Positions 22,440-30,509 of a stretch of DNA of 31,122 bases are shown one piece after another. Location of the stretch: the NCBI GenBank assembly GCA_031552995.1, contig JAVBMB010000089.1:1-31122 (forward strand), in the 5' to 3' direction. The notes below the pieces were generated by a model. That model saw only the letters and a program-made list of their open reading frames with translations. It had not been told where the DNA came from and made no database searches. Position 1 is the stretch's first letter; each line of letters opens with the position of its first letter. Both the position numbers and the translations under genes were made by a program. The stretch comes from JAVBMB01 sp031552995. GTDB taxonomy: Bacteria; Bacillota; Clostridia; Oscillospirales; Butyricicoccaceae.

Positions 22440-22480
22440 GCCCGCCCGGGGGATACCCACGGGCGGCCTGTTTGACAGGC
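22440..22480. terminator. Two hairpins between convergent genes
   Basis: CCGCCCG/CGGGCGG (22442-22448 and 22460-22466), immediately followed by GCCTG/CAGGC (22466-22480). They lie between the DUF255 stop and the end of the large kinase gene. There is little T-tract, so termination may be weak or bidirectional. Confidence 0.5.
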
Positions 22481-22486
22481 AAAATA

Positions 22487-25400
22487 TTAAAGATATTTCT
22501 GCAGCGTCTCTATAACTTCATTCAGGTCAATCGGCTTGCCCACATGGCTGTTCATCCCCGCCTGCAGGCATTTTTCCACATCCTCATGGAACACATTTGC
22601 AGTCATTGCGATTATCGGTATAGTTTTTGCGTGTTCGAAATCAAGCTTGCGTATCTTCTTGGTCGCTTCATACCCATCCATCTCAGGCATCTGGATGTCC
22701 ATAAATATCAGGTCATACCGCTGCGGGTCAGCGGTAAACATATCAAACGCCTTAATTCCGTTTTCGGCGCAGTCAATACTCAGATTCGTCGGTTCAAGCA
22801 GCGCTGTTACAATTTCGCGGTTGATTTCGACGTCCTCGACAAGCAGTATGCGTCTGCCGCTGAAATCTACATCGTCAGTATTGCTGATATGCGACGCGAC
22901 AGCAGCTTTGGCACTAAGGCAGCTGGTGATACAGTCTACAAGTGATGACAGGAACAGCGGCTTCTGAAGGAACAGCTCGACGCCTGCTTTCCGTGCGTCG
23001 TCCTCTATGACTGTGAACTCCATTGCGGTCATCATTATTATGATAGATTTTGACTTTGAGTTATCCCTTAACCTCTTTGTCAGTTCAATGCCGTCCATGC
23101 CGGGCATTTTCCAATCTACAAAGAAGATATTGTACGAACTGTCAGCCTCAATCATAGCCAGTGCCTCGACGCCGCTTCGCGCGACATCGCAGCGGAAGCC
23201 CTTGTCATCTGAAACACGCACAAAGAACTCAAGCACATCGGGCTCATCGTCTACAGCGAGTATGTGCACATCGTCCCAGCCGGTATCCGGCAGCAATGCC
23301 GGCCTTTCGTCCGCGCATTTGCCCACCTGCACCGTGAACGCGAACACCGACCCCTTGCCAAGCTCGGATTTAATCCATATGTCCCCGTTCATCATCGAGA
23401 TGATGCTCTTCGATATCACAAGCCCAAGGCCGGTCCCACCGTACTTGCGTGATGTACCGCTCTCCGCCTGCTCGAACGACTTAAACAGGCGCGTCTGCTG
23501 CTCTTCGCTGATGCCGATTCCGTTATCCGACACGGTAATGGTAAGCGTGTACCCGTCGGCACTGCTGTCCGTAAGCTCGGCCGCCAGCTTAATCACACCA
23601 TGCTCCTGCGTGAACTTTACAGCGTTGCTGAGCAGGTTCGCAATCACCTGCGACAGGCGCTGATCGTCGCCGTACAGCATCTGCGGTATATTCCTGTCTA
23701 TATCCACCGTAATCAGCTGCTGTTTCTGGTCAACTTTAAAACCGATTACGCTGACGATACGCTGCAGCATACGTTCGAAATCGAACTCTGTCGGCGACAG
23801 CTCAAACTTGCCGGATTCAATCTTCGACATATCAAGGATATCATTTATAACGCCCAGCAAATGGTTTGAAGCGTCATCGATTTTGCCAAACGCGTAGTTT
23901 TTCTTTTCAACGTCCGGCGCAAGCTTGCCGATTGCCGTCATGCCGATTATGGCATTCATCGGCGTGCGCATCTCATGGCTCATGTTCGACAGGAACTCGC
24001 CTTTCGCCCGGCTTGCCTGCTCTGCCTTTTCGCGCGCGTTTTGGATTTCGGTGACATCGGTCGTCACAATGATATACCCGCTAAGCTCACCGGTCCGGTC
24101 ATACATCTCATTGGCGACGCCCTTGAAGTAGTGGCCGCTAAGCTCCTGATATAATACGTCCGCTTCGCGCCCCTCTTCCAGCGCGGTAATCGGGCAGTAT
24201 CTCGACCTGAACGGGTATATACTGTTTTCTTTATATGACTTACCGACGATTTCATCAAGCGTTTTGCGGTTGTATTTCAGGCCGGCTTCGTTCATATATA
24301 TAATGTTCAGGTTCAAATCGGTGATGCACAGCGGGCTGGTGACGCTGTTTACAATGCTGTCGGCCATTTCGTCAAAAGAATCTGCCAGCGTTTTGAACTC
24401 ATCCTGTTTTCCCGAATTGAAGCGGAACTGTCTTTCTCCGCTTCTAAAACGAGAGATGCCGCTAATAAGCTCCTTGATATCCTTCGTCAGTGAAGATGCC
24501 AGCAAAATGGCGACAAGAACAACAAGCGCGACAAGCGCCGCCGTGATAAGCGTCAGCTTGCCGGATGTATCGCGCAGGTTCGCGTTAACCGTCTCTGACA
24601 GCTTTGCCTCAGTCAGCTGCGCAGGCTGTGTAAAATCATCGAGTCCGGCGCCTATAGTAACAATGCCAAAGCCGCGCTTAGAATAATTATTTTCGGCAGA
24701 TGGCCCATACTGACCGGTATAATACGGTATGGCGCCGGCGGTTGTAAGCTTGTACAGCCCGCTCCACAGGATATAAAACGAACCCGAACCGCCGTCTTGC
24801 GTCAAATCCATCCATCCGGTACACTGCGGCGCGTTATTCAGATATCTCCCGTCCAAGCCGACAAGCCCGGCCTTTGTCAGCTCAGGCGCCGGCTTTTTCT
24901 CGCGCGACTGCTCGCTGAACTGCGGTATATCCTCAACAAAGTCAAACCATTTTTCAACCCCGCTGCTCTTCCACGCGTCGAAAATAGAAGTCTCCAGCCA
25001 CGGTATCTGCGGGTCTCCGGTATCCGGGTCATAACCTACTATCGAATTGTGCCTCGGGTGGCAGATGCTGCGGCATTTATAGTCCCAAATAAAAGCATAG
25101 TTGCCCTCGTATGCGCTTGGAAGCTCGGTATAGCGCTGATTCATGGGGGTTATGTGGTCAACAAACTCCATAATATGGTCATGATTAAGCGCAAATGTCA
25201 CATACCCGATTATCTCCCCGGCGGAATCCGTAACAGGCGTTGCCCAGCGAACAATGCCTTCGAAACGCGTTCCGTTCGGGTTTTCCTTGCCGGCATACGA
25301 CTGCGTCCCGGGGTCGTAGGTAATGTCATACCCGCGCGTCTGAGCGGCTTTTTTAACATTTTCAGGCGTGTACATGCCGATATAATTCGACCCGACATAC

Positions 25401-26143
25401 GCGCCGATGACATCCGAGACATATATCCCGCCCGGCTTAAGGTCCTTTAGCTCGTCAAAATAAGTTTCGGCCTTGACATATGTATTCTGCCGAAGCGAGA
25501 CATTCTTTTTCTCTGTGCTAAGCGGATGATTAATCTTTGTCGAGTTTGGCGGCACCACTTTTACAAGCTCATTTCCGTCAAGGTCGATGAATGTGATTTC
25601 ATCATACAGAGGGATTTGCTTATACTCCAGCGTTTCCGCGGGGCGATAATGGAACCCGTCTTTATCGTCATTTTGGCTATTGGTAGATTTTCCTCCGCTT
25701 GTATCCGCGACCGGCTGCTGCGTCGGAATCCACGAATTGCCATCGTCCGACAGCACCCACTCGCCCGATGCGACAACACGGCCCAGCTTGCTTTCTGCAA
25801 ACTTGCGATATGCCTCTTCCGACGGCTCGATGCCTGCCAAATAGCGTATATCATTATCGCTTCCATACAAAAAATCGGCCACTCTCTTGGCCGTATCGGT
25901 GGTCATACGCTCAATATTCTCTATCGCGCTGTCGTTTAACGCCTGCGACGAGTCGCTGACCGCAATATCCTTAAGCTTATCGCCAAGCGTGATAATCTGA
26001 TACCATGCAATGACCGTAAGCAAAACAAGCGGGATAACTTTTACGATAACAAAAATGAATATAAGCTTTGTCTGAAGCCTGGATGTAAGCTTCAGCCAAA
26101 TGCGGTCAAACAGGTTTTTCACTGCGCGGGGGAGGTTTTTCAT
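22487..26143 (-). CDS. Large membrane hybrid histidine kinase with two receivers
   Basis: A 1218-residue sensor kinase. TM1 is at 27-50, an unusually long extracytoplasmic sensor at 51-528 and TM2 at 530-552. HAMP (553-600), PAS (600-700), HisKA with H723 (MSHEMRTPMNAIIG), ATPase lobe with SDNGIGI at 872-878 and GGTGLGL at 902-908, then two receivers with D1010 (FVDWKMPGMDG) and D1149 (FMDIQMPEMDG) complete it. The sensor starts like a double Cache domain (LYDEITFIDLDGNELVKV, YVSDVIGAYVGS, FEGIVRWATPVTD). It then adds about 170 residues with CHPRHNSIVGYDPDTGDPQ, TGWMDLTQDGGSGSF and PYYTGQYG. ATG 26143 has GGGTGATA upstream. There is no output domain; an Hpt protein elsewhere is required. Confidence 0.95.
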   Translation of the reverse strand: MKNLPRAVKNLFDRIWLKLTSRLQTKLIFIFVIVKVIPLVLLTVIAWYQIITLGDKLKDIAVSDSSQALNDSAIENIERMTTDTAKRVADFLYGSDNDIRYLAGIEPSEEAYRKFAESKLGRVVASGEWVLSDDGNSWIPTQQPVADTSGGKSTNSQNDDKDGFHYRPAETLEYKQIPLYDEITFIDLDGNELVKVVPPNSTKINHPLSTEKKNVSLRQNTYVKAETYFDELKDLKPGGIYVSDVIGAYVGSNYIGMYTPENVKKAAQTRGYDITYDPGTQSYAGKENPNGTRFEGIVRWATPVTDSAGEIIGYVTFALNHDHIMEFVDHITPMNQRYTELPSAYEGNYAFIWDYKCRSICHPRHNSIVGYDPDTGDPQIPWLETSIFDAWKSSGVEKWFDFVEDIPQFSEQSREKKPAPELTKAGLVGLDGRYLNNAPQCTGWMDLTQDGGSGSFYILWSGLYKLTTAGAIPYYTGQYGPSAENNYSKRGFGIVTIGAGLDDFTQPAQLTEAKLSETVNANLRDTSGKLTLITAALVALVVLVAILLASSLTKDIKELISGISRFRSGERQFRFNSGKQDEFKTLADSFDEMADSIVNSVTSPLCITDLNLNIIYMNEAGLKYNRKTLDEIVGKSYKENSIYPFRSRYCPITALEEGREADVLYQELSGHYFKGVANEMYDRTGELSGYIIVTTDVTEIQNAREKAEQASRAKGEFLSNMSHEMRTPMNAIIGMTAIGKLAPDVEKKNYAFGKIDDASNHLLGVINDILDMSKIESGKFELSPTEFDFERMLQRIVSVIGFKVDQKQQLITVDIDRNIPQMLYGDDQRLSQVIANLLSNAVKFTQEHGVIKLAAELTDSSADGYTLTITVSDNGIGISEEQQTRLFKSFEQAESGTSRKYGGTGLGLVISKSIISMMNGDIWIKSELGKGSVFAFTVQVGKCADERPALLPDTGWDDVHILAVDDEPDVLEFFVRVSDDKGFRCDVARSGVEALAMIEADSSYNIFFVDWKMPGMDGIELTKRLRDNSKSKSIIIMMTAMEFTVIEDDARKAGVELFLQKPLFLSSLVDCITSCLSAKAAVASHISNTDDVDFSGRRILLVEDVEINREIVTALLEPTNLSIDCAENGIKAFDMFTADPQRYDLIFMDIQMPEMDGYEATKKIRKLDFEHAKTIPIIAMTANVFHEDVEKCLQAGMNSHVGKPIDLNEVIETLQKYL

Positions 26144-26190
26144 TTCTATCACCCGATTGATTATACTAAATAACGAATGTAACTAGATTA

Positions 26191-26196
26191 TACCAT
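26191..26196 (-). promoter_or_regulatory. Extended -10 promoter of the large kinase
   Basis: On the minus strand TGGTATAAT forms an extended -10 without a good -35, about 45 bases before the start. The surrounding 130 bases are strikingly A/T-rich and hold two other TATAAT boxes, so the exact promoter is uncertain. Confidence 0.45.
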
Positions 26197-26234
26197 GTTT
26201 TTGCTATTAACATAGAATGGATTTTGTTATTATT

Positions 26235-26269
26235 TGCAGTATTATAAAGTAATATAAAACCGTACTGCA
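26235..26269. promoter_or_regulatory. Inverted repeat upstream of the large kinase
   Basis: The arms TGCAGTA (26235-26241) and TACTGCA (26263-26269) are perfectly complementary and 21 bases apart in the A/T-rich gap between the kinase and the flavoprotein. It could be an operator for the kinase promoter or a weak terminator for the flavoprotein gene. Confidence 0.35.
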
Positions 26270-26289
26270 TTTATTTCGCCGACAGGCAC

Positions 26290-27345
26290 TTATCGCAGGT
26301 CATTGGGCTGAACGTTGATGCTTGTAATCCCGCTTTTCATTACGAGACTGCGCAGAAACGGTCTGTACATAAACGGTGCCTTAATCCGCTTAAGCAGCAG
26401 TTTAATCCTTATTTTACGCGTCTTTGCCGTGTACTCCCGCGCTCCATCCCCAGCTATTATCACCTTTGCCAGCGCCGCCGCGCTGTCCAGCGCGTAGCTT
26501 ATTCCCTCCAGTGATGACGGGCTGATAAATCCGGCGGCCTCTCCCAGCAGAAACGCGTTATCGCCGCCTGTGCAGAAATCACGGTTTTTCCTCGGAAGCG
26601 ACACAAGGCACGCCTCGGTCATAACCGGTTCATCAAACACGAATCCATGTAAGCGCAGCTTCTCCTTAAGCCTTTCAAACCGCTGTTTGCCGTCTTTGAC
26701 AGGGAACGCGCCGCCGAGAATGAAGTATCCGTCCTTTGAAATGCTCCAGCAGTAGGAATCGGTAATCTCGCTGTCGAATACGCACGAGTAAAACGGCGCG
26801 CTGTTCTTTTCTTCAAACCACTGCTGAATCGACAGGTACCGTGTGATGCTCGCGCCCTTGAAAAGCGTCTTGCGCACAAACGAGTTCGAGCCGTCGGCGC
26901 CGATAATACGCCGCGCCATAATTGTAGAATATGCGCCGCCGCGGACGTATGTCACGGCAAACCCGCCGTCGACGCGTTTAATACCGGTGCACGTCGCGCC
27001 GTCTGCAATCTCAACCGCGTCCGGTATCTGCGAAATCATCCACATATCGAACTTATGCCTGTCCATATTGACATAACACCGCTGATAGTGCCGCACAAGA
27101 TCTTGGCGTGTATCGACAGTCAGCACCGAAAATATCTGCGGGTCGACAAGCACATCTTTCGGCAGCGTAAGGCCAAAGGATGCAAGCGTCTTTTGCGCAT
27201 CAGGCGCAAGCAGGCCGCCGCACGGCTTTTTGAACGTGCCTGCGTCCGTTTTTTTATCTATCGCTATCACGCGAAACATATTTCCAAGCAGCATCGCCGC
27301 AGCAGCCCCCGCCGGGCCAAGGCCGATTATCGCTATATCGTACAC
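26290..27345 (-). CDS. Geranylgeranyl-reductase-like FAD oxidoreductase
   Basis: A 351-residue flavoprotein. The N-terminal Rossmann motif is IIGLGPAGAAAA (6-17). The CGGLLAPDAQ stretch near 42-51 resembles the C-GG-S motif of geranylgeranyl reductases, and GEAAGFISPSSLEGISYALDS near the C-terminus is the FAD pyrophosphate site. Family enzymes reduce isoprenoid double bonds of membrane lipids or quinones, so a lipid substrate is likely but the exact one cannot be read. I chose GTG 27345 with GAGGTG five bases upstream; the in-frame sequence before it contains no supported start. It is a single gene with its own promoter, close to a large sensor kinase. Confidence 0.85.
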   Translation of the reverse strand: MYDIAIIGLGPAGAAAAMLLGNMFRVIAIDKKTDAGTFKKPCGGLLAPDAQKTLASFGLTLPKDVLVDPQIFSVLTVDTRQDLVRHYQRCYVNMDRHKFDMWMISQIPDAVEIADGATCTGIKRVDGGFAVTYVRGGAYSTIMARRIIGADGSNSFVRKTLFKGASITRYLSIQQWFEEKNSAPFYSCVFDSEITDSYCWSISKDGYFILGGAFPVKDGKQRFERLKEKLRLHGFVFDEPVMTEACLVSLPRKNRDFCTGGDNAFLLGEAAGFISPSSLEGISYALDSAAALAKVIIAGDGAREYTAKTRKIRIKLLLKRIKAPFMYRPFLRSLVMKSGITSINVQPNDLR

Positions 27346-27402
27346 ACTGCACCTCACAAAAAGCCATGACGCATCGGCCGCTGACAGCGCCATATTATGT
27401 AT

Positions 27403-27431
27403 ATTATAGCTTATTTCTCCGGTTATTTCAA
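27403..27431 (-). promoter_or_regulatory. Promoter of the flavoprotein gene
   Basis: On the minus strand TTGAAA (27426-27431), a 17-base spacer and TATAAT (27403-27408), about 58 bases before the start. Confidence 0.75.
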
Positions 27432-27578
27432 CACGTCAAAGTGTCATTCACAAAACTAAACCCGCGCTGCGCGTTTAAATGCGGTTCTATTCCCGACGGT
27501 CACAGCATTCGCTTGGCGGCGGCGCGTCATTTCAGCATCAGTATTTCTTCAGCCTGGCGCGGATGCGCCGTACAGCGC

Positions 27579-27610
27579 AAAAAGACCGCATGCTTCCATG
27601 CAGTCTTTTT
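27579..27610. terminator. Terminator after the MBOAT-DHHW operon
   Basis: Stem AAAAAGACcGCATG / CATGCaGTCTTTTT with a single mismatch and a CTTC loop. T-tracts lie on both strands. It lies 20 bases beyond the DHHW stop. A smaller GGCGC/GCGCC hairpin is at about 27556-27569. The rest of 27432-27578 shows nothing else I can support. Confidence 0.82.
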
Positions 27611-27629
27611 GTGTGCTCATTATTGCGCT

Positions 27630-28811
27630 TCACTTGATGTCTCCGTTGCCCTCACCAAACAGATACACAGTGTCGTCCCTCATGATGAGTACGATATCGG
27701 GCTTGTGCTGCGCTATATACTGCGTGATTGGCTGTGTCTTGAAATACCGCAGGTCAAGCGAGCGGGTTACGTTAAATGACGTGTACAGAAATGTCTCAAA
27801 CGGATTTGTAAACGAATCTCCGAAAATAAGAGCGTTTGGCAGCTCCGGTCTGTTTGTGTCGATAACCGTCTCTCCGATGTCGCCGCCCATGTATATAGAA
27901 AATGTCACGGGTGACGTATCCTCCTGTGGCAGCTCTAACACCGCCGCCTCAACCTGCGTTCCGTTATCGTACCTCGTGAAGCTAATCGGGTCCTTAAGTG
28001 TAAAGTAATACAGCCTGTCAGACGAATCATAGACATTATACAACTTCCTGTTGCGAGAGCCGTAAAACGGATTATTCAGCTCGGCAAACACCACATCGCT
28101 GTCCTGCAAAACCTGCAGCTCCCGCCCCGTCAAGTCTTGCAGTCGCTGCATCGCGGCGTGATACGTAAAAAACGCGCCGTAAAGGTTGTAGTGATGGTCT
28201 GTCCTTGAGTAGTGCGTCAGCAAATCTCCCTGCCGCAAAAACTCGCTGCGCATGTTAACATAGTCAATCCCCTTGTCTTCAAGCGCCGAAAAGAAGCTGC
28301 TCTCGATTGCCGAAAGCTTGTCGTCGTTGTTGTTCAAATACCACGGATAGCTGTCCCGCAGCATGGAATACTGCTCCGGCACTCCAATATACAGCAGCGT
28401 TCCGCCGTAATTGTCGACGGCATTTTTGACAAGCTCAAGCTTGTCTGCCATCTCGTCGGCCTGCTGCGAAAAATCATATTCCTCATTCGTATATTTGCAA
28501 AACGGCAGCAGCACATCGCGCTGCAGCACGACTAAACTCACGACCGGCTTCCGCTGAAGCTCAACTTGCGAGAAGATATACGCACGCATAATACTGTCCC
28601 GCCGCACGATATGATCGGAAAAATATGTGTTCCAGTGCGGCAGGTATGTTCCGTTAAACACGGCTGCCACACTGAAAACCGGCGGCTTTGCCAGCTTTCG
28701 GTTTTCAAACAGCGATACCTCGGCCGGTTTTTCAATTTTTGTCAGCACAGGAACCATAACGATGACGGCGCAGAACAGAATGATCGTCAGATAATCAAAC
28801 ACTCTTTTCAT
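27630..28811 (-). CDS. DHHW-family SGNH-like protein, partner of MBOAT
   Basis: A 393-residue protein with a single N-terminal membrane anchor (about 7-24) and an extracytoplasmic domain resembling the AlgX/AlgJ/DHHW proteins. The signature D205-H-H-Y-N (SRTDHHYNLYGAF) is at 205-209, a nucleophile-type GDSF motif (LIFGDSFTNPF) is at about 330-340, and VLIMRDDTVYLFGEGN is near the end. Partners of MBOAT proteins in this group take acyl groups from the membrane enzyme and transfer them to extracellular polysaccharide. It follows the MBOAT stop after only 8 bases, so both are translated from one message. The polymer is unknown, because no glycosyltransferase is in the window. Confidence 0.88.
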   Translation of the reverse strand: MKRVFDYLTIILFCAVIVMVPVLTKIEKPAEVSLFENRKLAKPPVFSVAAVFNGTYLPHWNTYFSDHIVRRDSIMRAYIFSQVELQRKPVVSLVVLQRDVLLPFCKYTNEEYDFSQQADEMADKLELVKNAVDNYGGTLLYIGVPEQYSMLRDSYPWYLNNNDDKLSAIESSFFSALEDKGIDYVNMRSEFLRQGDLLTHYSRTDHHYNLYGAFFTYHAAMQRLQDLTGRELQVLQDSDVVFAELNNPFYGSRNRKLYNVYDSSDRLYYFTLKDPISFTRYDNGTQVEAAVLELPQEDTSPVTFSIYMGGDIGETVIDTNRPELPNALIFGDSFTNPFETFLYTSFNVTRSLDLRYFKTQPITQYIAQHKPDIVLIMRDDTVYLFGEGNGDIK

Positions 28812-28819
28812 ATTGTCAC

Positions 28820-30238
28820 CTAAAACCTAAAATAGATAAACGGGTTGAACGTCGAGCTGACCATATACATAGCGGCGACGAAAAACACGGCAAACGCAAA
28901 GCAAAGACGCGCCGTCAGATGAACCCCGCTCTCGCGCAGCCGAGGCAATTTACCAAGGGCAAAACTGCCGACCGGCATCGAAAATAACAGCGCCGCAAGC
29001 CATTCAAACTTATATTCTACTATGTAGTAATATGCCTGCCCGATACCCGGGATAAACGTGCTTATTTCAAACATCCGCGAGGCATACCGCAGCGCCGAGG
29101 AAATGCTTTCGCTGCGGAAGATGACCCAGCTGAGGATAATAAGCGCAAGCGCGTATATGTGCCTAAGCGGCCGCCACATGCGCCCGAGCAACCGCAGCAA
29201 AAATGTCTTTTCGATGACCAGAATAATTGCAAAATACAGCCCCCATACAACAAAGTTCCATGCCGCGCCGTGCCATATGCCGGTCAAAGCCCACACGGCA
29301 AATATATTCAGCAGCTGACGCAGCCGGCCGACGCGGTTGCCGCCAAGCGGGATGTACACATAGTCGCGGAACCATGTGCTCAGCGATATATGCCATCGCC
29401 GCCAGAACTCGGTTATCGACTGGCTGATATAGGGATAGTTAAAGTTTTCCAAAAATGTAAAGCCGAATATTTTGCCAAGCCCAATCGCCATGTCGGAGTA
29501 CGCCGAAAAATCGAAAAATATCTGCATTGTATAGGCAATTGCGCCAACCCACGCCACCGCCATCGGTGTTGAAGCGGCGTTCATACCGAACACCTCGTCG
29601 GCTATGGCGCCCATCGCATTGGCTACGATAAGCTTCTTTCCGAAGCCGTATATAAAGCGCAGCACACCCTGAGAGAACTTTTCGGCACTGGTTTCACGCA
29701 GCTTTATCTCTGATGCAATTGTCTCATATCTCACAATCGGCCCGGCAATAAGCTGAGGGAACATAGAAATATAAAGCGCAACGTCAAACGGGTTTTTTTG
29801 CGGCGCTGTCGACCGGCTGTATATATCAAATACATAGCTCATACCCTGGAATGTGAAAAACGATATCCCTATAGGCATGATGACATCCGGCGCCGGAAGG
29901 GCCGCGCCGAAAAGACGGTTGATATTTTCCAGCGCGAAGCTGAAATATTTGAAGTAGAATAGTACACCGAGGTTTAAGGCGACGGCGGCGGCGAGCAGCA
30001 GCTTTGCGCTGCCGCCCTTGTTCAGCCTGGCATCGATAATCAACCCAAACAGAAAGTTGACAGCGATTGACAGCAGCATAACTACGATGAGCTTTGGCTC
30101 GCCATAAAAATAAAACGCAAGGCTGAACGCCAGCAGAATCATGTTCCGGGCGGAAAGATATTTTTTGGGGCAAATATAATATGTAAATATTACCGCCGGC
30201 AAGAATAAAAATACAAACAGCGTACTGCTGAAAACCAC
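28820..30238 (-). CDS. MBOAT-family O-acyltransferase (AlgI/DltB-like)
   Basis: A 472-residue membrane protein with about ten or more transmembrane helices. Family features are FLPAVIFTYY, the central FFDFSAYSDMAIGLGKIFGF, FNYPYISQSITEFWRRWHISLSTWFRDYVYIPLGG (split over 266-300, H283) and IWHGAAWNFVVWG with the catalytic H323. It moves acyl groups across the membrane for O-acetylation of a surface polymer or lipid. The start is GTG 30238, six bases after a GGGGGG stretch. It is the first gene of the two-gene operon, with the DHHW protein directly downstream. Confidence 0.93.
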   Translation of the reverse strand: MVFSSTLFVFLFLPAVIFTYYICPKKYLSARNMILLAFSLAFYFYGEPKLIVVMLLSIAVNFLFGLIIDARLNKGGSAKLLLAAAVALNLGVLFYFKYFSFALENINRLFGAALPAPDVIMPIGISFFTFQGMSYVFDIYSRSTAPQKNPFDVALYISMFPQLIAGPIVRYETIASEIKLRETSAEKFSQGVLRFIYGFGKKLIVANAMGAIADEVFGMNAASTPMAVAWVGAIAYTMQIFFDFSAYSDMAIGLGKIFGFTFLENFNYPYISQSITEFWRRWHISLSTWFRDYVYIPLGGNRVGRLRQLLNIFAVWALTGIWHGAAWNFVVWGLYFAIILVIEKTFLLRLLGRMWRPLRHIYALALIILSWVIFRSESISSALRYASRMFEISTFIPGIGQAYYYIVEYKFEWLAALLFSMPVGSFALGKLPRLRESGVHLTARLCFAFAVFFVAAMYMVSSTFNPFIYFRF

Positions 30239-30509
30239 AGCCTACCCCCCAGTTATAAAAGCGAACCAAAGGCATGTCAATACGAATGATATCATATCCC
30301 GGCTGATAATCAAAGAAATAATTTATAATTTGACATATGCTCCCGCATTATCTCTCATCCTGCTGCTAGCGGGCCATTAGGCCGGGCAAAAGCTCCCAAA
30401 AGGTTATTATTCTTGACAACGGCGCTTACATGCCTGAGAATATTACTAAATGGCTTTTCCGCACCATCCCGGCAACAAAAAAACCCACATAAAAAAAGGG
30501 GCTGTTGTT
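30239..30509. other. Divergent intergenic region
   Basis: 270 bases without a credible gene. Promoter-like boxes are weak: on the minus strand a TTGATT to TATCAT pair with a 16-base spacer (near 30285-30312), and on the plus strand TTGACA at 30413-30418 without a good -10 at the right distance. I see no repeat, RNA gene or insertion element. Confidence 0.4.

Noticed and set aside
24797..25450. Plus-strand frame of 217 residues
   Set aside because: It lies inside the large kinase on the opposite strand; the sequence is a shadow of GC-biased codons.
30362..30500. Remnant of a gene before the alkylsulfatase
   Set aside because: A short open stretch translates into a plausible peptide, but it has no start, ribosome site or family match.
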